From Flavobacterium sp. MDT1-60 (GTDB taxonomy: Bacteria > Bacteroidota > Bacteroidia > Flavobacteriales > Flavobacteriaceae): a DNA stretch of 64,000 bases. The stretch spans positions 1,054,001-1,118,000 of the forward strand of contig NZ_CP062159.1 of the NCBI RefSeq assembly GCF_014844035.1, given 5' to 3'. Positions 1 through 8,193 of the stretch are shown here, piece by piece. Made by a program: the position numbers and the translations under genes. The notes beneath the pieces were generated by a model. It did not search any database, was not told the origin of the DNA, and was given only the letters and a program-made list of their open reading frames with translations. The stretch's first letter is position 1, and each line of letters opens with the position of its first letter.

Positions 1-529
1 TAATTAATTACTAACATATTATTATTGAAGTTAGTTTCACAGACAAATACTGGTATTGCTGGTAATTTTTCAAAATATGCATGAAAAAATGAATTATTTA
101 CGCCACTTGCGGTTCTTTTACTGTTATTACATTTATTGCATATAGGAATTAAATTCCTACAGTAAACAGAAATCCCCTTAAAGATTGATCGTGGTAAATA
201 ATGATCTAATTCATCCGCAGGTAAGATTCCACAATAAGGACATCTGTTTGCACTTAAAAGAAGATTATCTCGTAAATTACTTAATCTTCCATTAATTTGA
301 ATTTCACTATACGCATTATATAGTGCTTTATTTGTTTTTTTTAAAAGTGAGCTGCTTTAAAATCGTCATGAGGTTCCCCTAATAAATCGTCATATTTTTG
401 ATAAAATTCACTAATGATTTTCTTTTCTTTTTGCTTTAGCTCATATTTAAGTGTTCCATCTTTATATGTCAAAGCCTTTTCTAAGTCAACCATAGAATTT
501 GAATTATCTGGAAGATTGATGTTTCTCAT
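1..529 (-). pseudogene. HNH endonuclease, PtuB-like, partial at the left edge and apparently frameshifted
   Basis: Reading the minus strand, a frame starting at ATG 529-527 (MRNINLPDNS) runs about 62 codons and stops at TAA 343-341. The protein clearly continues in the -1 frame immediately after the run TTTTAAAAAAAAC, without a stop to the window edge. The continued part carries CPYCG, then DELDHYLPRS, then a second zinc knuckle CNKCNNSK, the layout of HNH nucleases with two CxxC pairs as in PtuB of Septu. One added base at 335-346 would restore a single frame. The start lies 4 nt after the ATPase stop, so the two genes are translationally close. The end of the gene is outside the window. It may be a true pseudogene, a phase-variable gene or a sequencing error. 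Confidence 0.7.
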
Positions 530-533
530 TTGC

Positions 534-2189
534 CTAATTAGTTTTATTGTGAAACTTCGAATGCATATAAGCGTATGCTTGTGAACTAATATTTGAATCA
601 AAGAGATATGAAATGTAATTTTCAAAGTTATTAATATCTCCTTTGTAAGAATCAACTATTTTGTCCAATTCTTCATGATAGTCTTTATAGTCTGATGATA
701 AACCAAAAATATCTGAAGTGAGAGAACCAATACTCTCTCCAAAAGTTTGGTTTTCAGGATGAAAGGTAGTGATAGAATTTCCCTCTCTTCTAATTACAAT
801 AACATGTTTCTGCAATGTTTCTTGAATGGCAACAGGAGAATGAGTAGTTATAATCATAAAAGAACTTTGTTCGTCTAAAATATGCCTTAAAACCTTCATT
901 AATACGGCTAATAAAGGAGGATGTAAATGAGATTCTGGTTCGTCAAATAAAATTAAACTTCTCTTTTGAATATGATATATCAGCTTGAAAATTGAGTGAA
1001 TTACAAATTTATGTCCTGTACTTAAATTTTTGAAGAAGGATTCTTCCGAACCACCTCTTATTTCTTCAATTTTAATATCACTTAAAAAATTCAGAGAAGC
1101 TTCTTGAGATAATAATTCTAATGCCTCATTAAGTAATTTTGTCTTTTCATAAGTCTCTAAAATTTTATTCCATGCAAATAAAAACTCACTTTCAATAGTA
1201 GATAGGGATTTAAGAAAATTAAATTCGTATTTGTCATTTAAGATATCTTCTAAATTAATTCTACCATTTTCACTAGATTTTAGAATTTTAAGTTCTTCTT
1301 CAACTTCTTTGCTTATGTCCCTTACACCGCAATAAATGTATCTTCCTTTATTATTGTTTATATCTTCACATATTTGTTTTTTTTCAACAAAAGTTATACC
1401 TGGAACTTGAAAAGAATCAAATGCACTGTATGATAAGTTTATTATTCTTGGGAAACCTAAGCCTAGAGGTTCTATTGTTCCCATTTCCTTAATGTATATT
1501 CGATCTTGAGCTGAACTAAAAACCAATCTAGCTATCTTTGAAAGAAGAGTGCTTTTCCCAGAACCATTTCTCCCAATAATTACACATATTCTATTTGGCA
1601 AAGATTCTTTTTGTCCATTTATAAGGTATTCTTTTGAAGAAAAATCGAAAACTATTCGTTCTTTCATTTCTTTGCTGATAAAAGAGAAATCTAATTCCCA
1701 TTTGCTGGGTAAATTATCATATTTTCCTGTCAAAATTATTGGTGCTAAATGGAATAAATCATCTTCAAATGTAATATCTCGCATTAAAGATGAGGTGAAC
1801 CCCTGCTCCTCAGAAAAAAAAGGAATTATTTCAGGTTTTTTTATTATATCATTTAGAAAGTCAAGAATTTTTTCTTTTGAGTTGTCTTCCAATTGAGACA
1901 TTCTTTCGTAATAATCTAAAGACCCACCCAAGGAACAGAAATCATCTAATGGATTTTCAATTATTCCTTCATTAATTAAATAACTCTCATGGGGTTTTTG
2001 TCCTTTTTTTAAGATTCTTACGCCACCTATTAATGTGTAATTATCATTTTTGTCGATTAGCCTTGTATGTAAATAATAATATGTATGATAATTAAAATCA
2101 TTCCACGAATCTCTTTCCAAGACAAATTCTGGTTTATCTACTCTTTCTTGAATTTTATGTGAACACCAATTTACTACCTTAATTTTCAT
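534..2189 (-). CDS. AAA/ABC-type ATPase, PtuA-like (Septu-type defence)
   Basis: A 551-residue ATPase of the OLD/RecF-like ABC type. Residues 206-214 are a Walker A loop (GRNGSGKST). A Walker B with Glu (LILFDEPESH) lies near residue 412, and a TTHSP switch motif lies near 448, the usual order for SMC/ABC heads. The long middle segment between the Walker motifs would hold the coiled-coil or insert region, and the first ~180 residues are unassigned. Directly downstream, 4 nt after the stop, is an HNH nuclease gene, which makes PtuA of a Septu system the best family match. In that family the ATPase is thought to sense phage and license the nuclease. No TOPRIM domain is seen, so a Gabija/OLD nuclease is less likely. 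Confidence 0.75.
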   Translation of the reverse strand: MKIKVVNWCSHKIQERVDKPEFVLERDSWNDFNYHTYYYLHTRLIDKNDNYTLIGGVRILKKGQKPHESYLINEGIIENPLDDFCSLGGSLDYYERMSQLEDNSKEKILDFLNDIIKKPEIIPFFSEEQGFTSSLMRDITFEDDLFHLAPIILTGKYDNLPSKWELDFSFISKEMKERIVFDFSSKEYLINGQKESLPNRICVIIGRNGSGKSTLLSKIARLVFSSAQDRIYIKEMGTIEPLGLGFPRIINLSYSAFDSFQVPGITFVEKKQICEDINNNKGRYIYCGVRDISKEVEEELKILKSSENGRINLEDILNDKYEFNFLKSLSTIESEFLFAWNKILETYEKTKLLNEALELLSQEASLNFLSDIKIEEIRGGSEESFFKNLSTGHKFVIHSIFKLIYHIQKRSLILFDEPESHLHPPLLAVLMKVLRHILDEQSSFMIITTHSPVAIQETLQKHVIVIRREGNSITTFHPENQTFGESIGSLTSDIFGLSSDYKDYHEELDKIVDSYKGDINNFENYISYLFDSNISSQAYAYMHSKFHNKTN

Positions 2190-2259
2190 GAAATTGTTTT
2201 TTGTTTTTTAATCATCTAATGTAGATAGATAACTTGTGTATTGATAAGTTTTCAAATAA

Positions 2260-2267
2260 CAAACCTA
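2260..2267 (-). promoter_or_regulatory. Candidate -7 element for the PtuA-like ATPase
   Basis: The minus strand reads TAGGTTTG, matching TAnnTTTG, about 70 nt upstream of the ATPase start. A small palindrome AGGTA-AAAA-TACCT sits just upstream at 2292-2305 and could be an operator. I see no good TTTG at the -33 spacing, so this is tentative. Confidence 0.35.
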
Positions 2268-2351
2268 TCCAATTAAGATGATTATTAAATAGGTAAAAAT
2301 ACCTGTTTTGTCTATTGATATTTATACTTATAATCGATCGGTAAAAGCTTT

Positions 2352-4856
2352 TTAAATCAATTTAAAAATTTCCATAGTACTAATAAAACATAAATCAGAT
2401 TTTCCTTTATTAAGTTCATTTTGAAGTTCTAATCCAGGATGTATAAAGTTTCTATATACACGTGATAAATTTGTTAAGTGAAAGAAGTCTTTTCCAAAAA
2501 ATCCTTTTTCCTCTGAAAAAGAAATCATGTCAAATAAATTACAATCATATAAGTTTTTTTGCCTGCTGTTAGAGTATTGAATTTGAAAATGTTTTTTTCT
2601 CTCTAAATAGTAAGTTAGTATTAGCTCAACAAAAGAGCCTGATAAAACTATTGTTGATTTTATATTACCTACTAAATGATTAAAAACAAGTTCATTGAAA
2701 TCACGTTCAATTATCGGTTTATATTTTTTATTGATTTTGTTTATCTTTTCTAAGATATTAAAATATTGGATTTCTTCTAATTTTGAAACACTTAATCCTT
2801 CTATTCCTTCGAGCCATTTTGGTGGGATATCATTTTCTGAAATGATTTTTCTTTGTTGAATAACTGCATCATAGAGATACGGGTTAATCATGTATATAGG
2901 TACATTGTGATTATCAAATGCTTCTGTATGAATAATATAATTTTTTGAGAGCCATGATTCTTTTAATTTTTTTGACTTTGAAAAATTTGTATTCATTAAA
3001 GAAGGGAAATAATCATCTTCTATTGGGATCTCATTATTCTGAAAATCATCATCTCTTTTTAAATTTAGAATGAAGTTATAAAGGGATTCTAATGAAAAGT
3101 AATTCTCATTTTTTAATAATCCAATAGCTCTTTTAAATGTTTTTTCAAGAATTTCTTTTGTACTCTTTTCTTTTATTAATGCTTCTCTTGTTTCTTTTGT
3201 GCTTGATAAATTATTCAAATACAAATCTTTATCTGAAGTGTCAATTTTGATAGCCTTTTCGTATAATTTGATGGCTTTTTCCACAAAAATCAATTCATTT
3301 TTCGCATGGTAGATATTTGCCAAATTATTAAGCGCTGCAGTAGAGTTTTTGTTTTTAGAAAGATAATGTTCATATGATTTTTGGGCATTTTTTTTGTCCC
3401 CAATTTCATTATATGAATAAGCAATTTCAAACCATGAATCAGATTTGTCTAATTGCACCGAAGTAAAATTTTTCTTTAAATTAATAATTGCTTGATAATT
3501 TTTATCAGAAAACAACCAATCAATTAGTTCGTTAAGAGAATAATCGTCAAAATTATTTCTAAATGAGTTATAACTTTCTAAATCTGAAATTAAAGATTTT
3601 ATTAAATGCCCATATTCATTTTTCTCACTGATTTTCTCGTTAATACAATAGTAATAGGTTTGTGAGAGGACTTCAAATAAATAATTATCAATCGAGATGT
3701 CATAATTCATTATTTCTCGTAATGTATTTAAGCAGTTTTCTTGACTATTTTGCTCCCTATAAATTAAAAATTTTATCCAACTTACTTTTCCTAAAAGAGT
3801 TTTGTCTTTATTTTTTTTGCTTAGATTGTCTAATGCTGTAATACATTTGTTATTGTAAAATTCGTAATCTATTGAAAAAGAATTTGAAGTGTCTAAAAAA
3901 AACTCCCCCGAAAAGTCAAAATTTTCAAAGCTATCTTTAATAAAAGGTATTGTAGAAATAAAGTCTTTAAGGGTGTCTGTTTTATTCAATTCTCCTAAAA
4001 TGCTTATAATACCAAAAGCACTAAACCAAAAATCAATATTCATATATTGAATATCTTTAGCATTGTCTTCAATAATTAAATCGAAAGATTTTTGAAAGTA
4101 TCCTAACGCTTCTTCAAGTATTTGTTCTTTATAATAAGTGTTTGCAATCTGATAATTTAATATGGAAATAGATGTAATTTTGTTACTGTCTAATAATTCT
4201 CTAGCTTTTTCAAAATTTAATCTTGCATTGGCAAAATCTTCCCTGTTGTAAAGTAAAACACCGGCTTTGTAATATAAGCTTGAAGATTTTAGTTTGTTTG
4301 CATTTATAGAAATGATATTGTAAGAGTCTTCGCTTTTATTAATCTCACCTAATGAATTGGAGTATTGGAGTATGAAATCAATATTTTCTGGGAAAGTAAC
4401 AATTGCTTTTTTTAAAATATTGACCATTCTATAATGATCCTTTTTATAAATTTTCACAAGTTCTTTTATTGTCTCACTTGGGTAGTTTTCATATTCAAAT
4501 GATTTTTCAAATGAAAATTTAGCCATATCAAAGTTATAAATAGGATTATCAATAAAATCTGTAAACCAATCTTTGCTCTTTTCATTATAACTTTTACCAA
4601 GAAAGTAGTGAATAAATCCTCCTGCCTTATTCTCTATATCACATTTTAGAGCATTTTTTAAATACTCTACTGACTTTGCATAATGTTGTTTGTCAAACTC
4701 AATTACACCCATCAAATAGTAACCCCCTATTTTTTGGGGATATTTTTCAATTATTAGATTTGCCTCTTCTGAAGCTTTACTCATATTTTCACTATTATAA
4801 AAATTCCATGCATTATTTATGATGTTTGTATATTCGGTCTCTGTGTTACTATTCAT
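2352..4856 (-). CDS. Large TPR-repeat protein with HEPN-like C-terminal domain
   Basis: An 834-residue protein. Most of it consists of TPR-like helical repeats: clear ones begin around residues 10-90 (NNAWNFYNSENMSKASEEA, IGGYYLMGVIEFDKQHYAKS), with more near 190-260 and 480-560 (WFEIAYSYNEIGDKKNAQKS). The last ~120 residues are different: a helical segment (GSFVELILTYYLERKK) followed by RVYRNFIHPG around residues 799-808. That R-x6-H pattern resembles the catalytic motif of HEPN ribonucleases, or a DUF4145-like relative. There is no signal peptide or membrane segment. It lies 162 nt upstream of, and on the same strand as, the ATPase/HNH pair, so it may be a sensor/effector of the same defence locus. 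The HEPN call is by eye only, and function is unknown. Confidence 0.6.
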   Translation of the reverse strand: MNSNTETEYTNIINNAWNFYNSENMSKASEEANLIIEKYPQKIGGYYLMGVIEFDKQHYAKSVEYLKNALKCDIENKAGGFIHYFLGKSYNEKSKDWFTDFIDNPIYNFDMAKFSFEKSFEYENYPSETIKELVKIYKKDHYRMVNILKKAIVTFPENIDFILQYSNSLGEINKSEDSYNIISINANKLKSSSLYYKAGVLLYNREDFANARLNFEKARELLDSNKITSISILNYQIANTYYKEQILEEALGYFQKSFDLIIEDNAKDIQYMNIDFWFSAFGIISILGELNKTDTLKDFISTIPFIKDSFENFDFSGEFFLDTSNSFSIDYEFYNNKCITALDNLSKKNKDKTLLGKVSWIKFLIYREQNSQENCLNTLREIMNYDISIDNYLFEVLSQTYYYCINEKISEKNEYGHLIKSLISDLESYNSFRNNFDDYSLNELIDWLFSDKNYQAIINLKKNFTSVQLDKSDSWFEIAYSYNEIGDKKNAQKSYEHYLSKNKNSTAALNNLANIYHAKNELIFVEKAIKLYEKAIKIDTSDKDLYLNNLSSTKETREALIKEKSTKEILEKTFKRAIGLLKNENYFSLESLYNFILNLKRDDDFQNNEIPIEDDYFPSLMNTNFSKSKKLKESWLSKNYIIHTEAFDNHNVPIYMINPYLYDAVIQQRKIISENDIPPKWLEGIEGLSVSKLEEIQYFNILEKINKINKKYKPIIERDFNELVFNHLVGNIKSTIVLSGSFVELILTYYLERKKHFQIQYSNSRQKNLYDCNLFDMISFSEEKGFFGKDFFHLTNLSRVYRNFIHPGLELQNELNKGKSDLCFISTMEIFKLI

Positions 4857-5182
4857 GATTAAGTCTTAAATTAATTATTAGACTACAAATTTCATATGCA
4901 AGTACGCAATTATTTTGCGTTATAAAAAAACAAGTTTTAATATTTTTTTTATAAAATTTTTAATACAAAAAAATGTTCTTTCGCAAACCACTCTGTTAGC
5001 CCACCGCCACTTCAAAACAGCTCACAAACACCCCCACTTATTTAGAGCAAGGAATCATTTCTTGCACCTGATTGTAAATCATATTTTTTTTCTAGACATG
5101 AGATTCAAGTTGAAAGCTGTAATTTTTTGTATGCAAATTGATATTTTAACTCAGGGTATTATCAACTCAAAAAATCAAAAAC
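4857..5182. other. Intergenic region between divergent island genes
   Basis: 326 bases without a convincing gene. It separates the defence cassette (minus) from the small gene at 5183 (plus). It is very AT-rich except for an odd C-rich stretch around 4990-5045 (CCACCGCCACTT, ACACCCCCACTT). A short hairpin, CGCAATTATTTTGCG, lies at about 4905-4919. An open frame crosses the region but has no family-like content. Promoters for both flanking genes should lie here, but I see no exact TAnnTTTG match. Confidence 0.4.
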
Positions 5183-5587
5183 ATGGTACGAATTGTAAAC
5201 TATCAAAAGAGACAAACAGAGGAAGGGAAACCATTCTTTGTATTAGAAATCCAAAGTGGGATTGAAATGGTATTAAGTACTAAAACAGGACAATACTATG
5301 CGACAGCTAAAAAAGCAAATATTTCTTCAACATTTGATGAAGAAACTTGTAAAGCATTATTAGGAACAGATATGCCAGGGAACATTAGAAAAATTGATTC
5401 TGAGCCTTACGAATATACTGTAAGAGAAACAGGGGAGATCATAATGTTAACACATAGATATGTGTATCAAACAGAGATAAATAATCCTAGTCCCACTAGT
5501 TCCAAAAGGGGATCATTTGAAAGTGACTTTGCTACTAAAATAGAAACATTTTCCAGAAATGGTCATTTAGCTGAAATGTCAATTTAA
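5183..5587 (+). CDS. Conserved mobile-element protein of unknown function
   Basis: 134 residues, soluble, with no signal peptide and no motif I can name. The first 100 residues look folded and mixed alpha/beta (MVRIVNYQKR, IQSGIEMVLSTKTGQYY, EPYEYTVRETGEIIMLTH). The last 30 are polar and Ser/Asn-rich. It begins with ATG at 5183 and lies about 65 nt upstream of the RadC-like gene on the same strand. From memory, small proteins of this kind accompany RadC-like genes in Bacteroidetes mobile elements. That suggests a joint role in element maintenance, but no activity can be assigned. Confidence 0.6.
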   Translation: MVRIVNYQKRQTEEGKPFFVLEIQSGIEMVLSTKTGQYYATAKKANISSTFDEETCKALLGTDMPGNIRKIDSEPYEYTVRETGEIIMLTHRYVYQTEINNPSPTSSKRGSFESDFATKIETFSRNGHLAEMSI

Positions 5588-5651
5588 TTAATTCAAAAAG
5601 TGTTAGTTCTTGTATTGTATGTCTTTACAAGTTCTGACACTTTTATTTATT

Positions 5652-6086
5652 ATGGAAGTAGCAGAAATAAAAGTTTCCTATTCAAATACAAACCTTGAAA
5701 GGATAAAAGTAACAAATAGCCAAATTTTGTATAATCTGGTTTTGAAGCAGTGGGATTTAGATCTAATAGAATTCCAAGAAGAAGTAAAAATTGTACTTCT
5801 TAATAGAGCTAACATTGTCTTAGGATTTTATGAAATGTCCAAAGGCGGAACTTCAGGAACTGTTGTAGATATTAAAATAATTCTTGGTATAGCGTTAAAA
5901 TGTAATGCCTCGAGTATTGTAATAGCTCATAATCATCCAAGTGGGGGTTTAGAACCCAGTGAACCTGATAAGTCAATTACAAAAAAACTTAAAGAAGCCT
6001 GTAGAATATTAGATTTAAATCTCCTAGACCATTTAATTATCACAGGACATGGATATTATAGTTTTATTGATAATCTACTATTATAG
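5652..6086 (+). CDS. RadC-like JAB/MPN-domain protein of a mobile element
   Basis: 144 residues from ATG 5652 (MEVAEIKVSYSN). An upstream in-frame ATG at 5610 would add 14 hydrophobic residues that do not fit the family. The JAMM metal site is complete: a Glu in YEMSKGG, then HNHPSG, then Ser and Asp in EPSEPD. It is the short, single-domain form, without the N-terminal helix-hairpin-helix of chromosomal RadC. Short RadC copies of this type are common on plasmids, prophages and integrative elements. The metal site implies a metalloprotease or isopeptidase fold, but the biological substrate is not established. It probably shares a transcript with the 134-residue gene upstream. Confidence 0.85.
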   Translation: MEVAEIKVSYSNTNLERIKVTNSQILYNLVLKQWDLDLIEFQEEVKIVLLNRANIVLGFYEMSKGGTSGTVVDIKIILGIALKCNASSIVIAHNHPSGGLEPSEPDKSITKKLKEACRILDLNLLDHLIITGHGYYSFIDNLLL

Positions 6087-6215
6087 ACTCCTAGGACATA
6101 AGGAAATGTTGAGGTCTTACTATAAAGTAAAAGTGTATGCGTGTTATTACTTGATTGTATTTAATATAAAATGCACTTTTTACTTTTATTCAATACATAT
6201 ATAGATAGCGAAATA
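6087..6215. other. Convergent intergenic gap with a long inverted repeat
   Basis: Between the RadC-like gene (+) and the XRE gene (-). AAAGTAAAAGTG near 6124 is matched by CACTTTTTACTTT near 6174-6187, about 40 nt apart with one bulge. It probably acts as a weak bidirectional terminator. Confidence 0.4.
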
Positions 6216-6446
6216 TTAATTTTCGGTAGTAGTTAATTTCATTAATTCTTCCATCGTTATTTCAAGACCAACACATATTTCTAATAGGTATAAATATGTA
6301 GGATTTACTGCCCCTCTTTCTAATCTAGCAATTGACTCTCTATCTTTATCAATCTTATGCGCTACTTGGGCTTGAGTTAACCCTTTGGATTCTCTAATTT
6401 CTTTAATCTTCTTTCCAAATTTCTGAAGTTGTAGTTCCTTATCCAT
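6216..6446 (-). CDS. XRE-family helix-turn-helix regulator
   Basis: 76 residues, almost entirely one HTH_3 (Cro/CI-like) domain. The helix-turn-helix is in LTQAQVAHKIDKDRESIARLE at about residues 23-43, followed by the usual GAVNPTYLYLLEICVGLEIT helix. There is no dimerisation or sensor domain beyond it. It is transcribed divergently from the membrane-protein genes starting at 6569, with ~120 nt between starts, so it may repress its own promoter and that operon. It is a typical maintenance regulator of a mobile element. Confidence 0.85.
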   Translation of the reverse strand: MDKELQLQKFGKKIKEIRESKGLTQAQVAHKIDKDRESIARLERGAVNPTYLYLLEICVGLEITMEELMKLTTTEN

Positions 6447-6568
6447 TAGTCAAAATTTGATCTTTGCAATGAATTTTAGAGGAACGGATGTGTTACATTT
6501 TTAAATATTTTTGTACCTATGCATTATTGTTACACGTTATAAAAAGTTTAAAATTAAATTATACATGT

Positions 6569-6874
6569 ATGAAAAAGATAATTACAGTTTTTTTGATATT
6601 AAGTGCATTATTTATAAATGCTTCAAAAGCATCAGAAGAAGTTAAAGATATAACAGGACTTATCTTTAGTACAGGTAACTCTGCTTCTATTCCAGAAAAG
6701 TATAGAGAGGTTGCAATAGAATATAATTGGAATCCTAATGCTATGACTCCAGATGAAATGGAAAAAGAATACAATTTGATTATGAATAAGAAATATCTAA
6801 GATGGACTTATTTAACAATTGGAATAATATCACTTCTATCTTCAATTAAGTTTATAAGAACTATTACTATATAA
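6569..6874 (+). CDS. Small exported/membrane protein of unknown function
   Basis: 101 residues from ATG 6569 (MKKIITVFLILSALFINASKASE), chosen because it gives a clean signal peptide. The longer in-frame start at 6488 adds residues that look untranslated. After cleavage near NASKA-SE, a polar domain of ~50 residues follows, containing IPEKYREVAIEYNWNP and MTPDEMEKEYN. A C-terminal hydrophobic helix (WTYLTIGIISLLSSIKFI) would anchor it in the membrane. The gene leads a run of small plus-strand genes (6569-8107). The family was not recognised. Confidence 0.6.
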   Translation: MKKIITVFLILSALFINASKASEEVKDITGLIFSTGNSASIPEKYREVAIEYNWNPNAMTPDEMEKEYNLIMNKKYLRWTYLTIGIISLLSSIKFIRTITI

Positions 6875-6886
6875 AGAAACTATAAA

Positions 6887-7150
6887 ATGAATTTTACTAC
6901 GAGAATTAAAGAATTGCCTAAAAGTATAATTAGAAAGTATATTGTATTCAGTTGTGTAATACCAGCAATGAGTTTTGTGCTATTCTATATTTTTAAAAGT
7001 ATTAATGGATATGGGAGTATGTACAAGGAATCTTACTATATCTTATCCGAACTGTTTTTGTTTTTATTCTTTTTTGGGTTTTTCATTTTTTGGGGGATCA
7101 TTAGAATTCTATTATGGGTAGAAGATGGTAATAAGGATAATTTTAAATAA
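6887..7150 (+). CDS. Small two-helix membrane protein
   Basis: 87 residues with two strongly hydrophobic segments, about residues 17-36 (YIVFSCVIPAMSFVLFYIF) and 54-77 (ILSELFLFLFFFGFFIFWGI), and short charged ends. It begins 12 nt after the preceding small membrane-protein gene and is probably cotranscribed with it. No family was recognised. A small membrane pair could be an effector, a holin-like pore or an immunity protein, but nothing in the sequence decides between these. Confidence 0.5.
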   Translation: MNFTTRIKELPKSIIRKYIVFSCVIPAMSFVLFYIFKSINGYGSMYKESYYILSELFLFLFFFGFFIFWGIIRILLWVEDGNKDNFK

Positions 7151-7163
7151 TAGAGTCGATTAA

Positions 7164-7655
7164 ATGTCCTGCCATAATCTTTATGAACTTCAAAACAAAT
7201 CCCACATTCTAAACATACAGCAGATACAATGCTGGCTTATTAAATTTGAAAATGAATTTCATAATGCTATAAATGATTGTGATTGCAGAAAATGGAAAAA
7301 ATGGTTAAATAATACTGAAAAACCATTCCCATGTGTCTGTAGTGTTCGAATGCAAGATTGCATATTTATTGAAGCTTATTATAAGTTAAATAATGCTTTG
7401 GATTTATATAAACAACAGCAATATCTTATAGGTCTAGTTCTTCAATACCAATCATTAAAGAATAATAAAGCAGAGCTTAAGGCATTTACTAACAATCTTA
7501 ATGCACTAGAGCTTAATTTGCCTTTTGACTCTAAAATAGTAATTAGCCTTAACCCTGAGCCTTACGAGAAAATAATACTCCAACTCAATGAAAACGAGTT
7601 TGAGGGTGTTATAGAATTCCAAGAACTTTTATCAAACATAATAAACCATAATTAA
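7164..7655 (+). CDS. Cysteine-rich protein of unknown function
   Basis: 163 residues, soluble, mostly helical. A cluster of Cys near residues 40-68 (NDCDCRKWKKW, then PFPCVCSVRMQDC) could bind a metal such as zinc. The rest is rich in Asn, Leu and Lys. It starts 13 nt after the two-helix membrane protein and ends 14 nt before the lipoprotein gene, so it is likely part of the same operon. No family was recognised, and the metal-binding idea rests only on Cys spacing. Confidence 0.55.
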   Translation: MSCHNLYELQNKSHILNIQQIQCWLIKFENEFHNAINDCDCRKWKKWLNNTEKPFPCVCSVRMQDCIFIEAYYKLNNALDLYKQQQYLIGLVLQYQSLKNNKAELKAFTNNLNALELNLPFDSKIVISLNPEPYEKIILQLNENEFEGVIEFQELLSNIINHN

Positions 7656-7669
7656 TCAAAACAGATCCT

Positions 7670-8107
7670 ATGAAGAAAATAATTACTCTTTCAATCTTAA
7701 GCTTGCTACTAGTTTCTTGTGCTTCAACAAAACAATACAAAAAATTTACAGCAACGGATGAAATACCACATGACAAAGCAAGAATATACCTAATCAGAAC
7801 TGGTAATTTTGGAGGTTTTATAAAGTTTAATGTATATCAAAACACTAAAGAAAATGAAATTGGAGTAGTAGGTCCAAAAAGTTATTTATGCTTTGATGCT
7901 CCTATTGGAGAAAACAAGATTATTGTAAAAGCTGAGTCTGAAAAAATCTACACCATAAATGCTGTAGCAGGAAAAACTTATTATTTAAGGTTAGTTCCCA
8001 AAATGGGAGTAAATAAGGCAAGGGTAGACTTTGAGTCACTTAATAATGAAGAAGGCATAAAGGAAACTAAGAAATTAAAATCTCCAAAAATGTACTACGC
8101 CGAGTAG
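7670..8107 (+). CDS. Lipoprotein, DUF2846-like
   Basis: 145 residues. The N-terminus is a lipoprotein signal (MKKIITLSILSLLLVSCAST) with lipobox LVSC, Cys at residue 18. The body has features of the DUF2846 group: an ARIYLIRTG strand early, FDAPIGENKIIVKAE in the middle, and AVAGKTYYLRLV later, suggesting a small beta-sandwich exposed in the periplasm or at the outer membrane. It is the last gene of the plus-strand run and is followed by a strong hairpin terminator. The role is unknown; lipoproteins of this type are common cargo on Bacteroidetes elements. Confidence 0.7.
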   Translation: MKKIITLSILSLLLVSCASTKQYKKFTATDEIPHDKARIYLIRTGNFGGFIKFNVYQNTKENEIGVVGPKSYLCFDAPIGENKIIVKAESEKIYTINAVAGKTYYLRLVPKMGVNKARVDFESLNNEEGIKETKKLKSPKMYYAE

Positions 8108-8134
8108 ATTTTTGTTTTCTGGCTATAAAATAAT

Positions 8135-8160
8135 AAACAGGCTCGAAATTGAGCCTGTTT
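8135..8160. terminator. Hairpin terminator between convergent genes
   Basis: Perfect 10-bp stem AAACAGGCTC / GAGCCTGTTT with a 6-nt loop. It lies between the lipoprotein gene (+) and the helicase gene (-), so it can serve both. Confidence 0.8.
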
Positions 8161-8193
8161 AAATTTAGTTTATAAAGAAACTAGAGTTTTAAT

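Noticed and set aside
335..346. Programmed -1 ribosomal frameshifting in the HNH gene
   Set aside because: The zero-frame codons at the shift are TTT TAA preceded by C, not a slippery X XXY YYZ heptamer, and no downstream pseudoknot stands out. An indel is simpler.
341..655. A 104-residue open frame (starting at 655) as an independent gene
   Set aside because: Its first 42 residues overlap the ATPase gene. The useful part (from ATG 529) is the N-terminus of the frameshifted HNH gene.
4857..5182. A retron-like ncRNA or reverse transcriptase next to the Septu-like pair
   Set aside because: No reverse transcriptase frame is present anywhere in the island part seen, and the gap shows no long msr/msd-type stem.
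4915..5265. A 116-residue plus-strand ORF
   Set aside because: It overlaps the start of the gene at 5183 in another frame, its content is random basic/hydrophobic residues, and there is no promoter.
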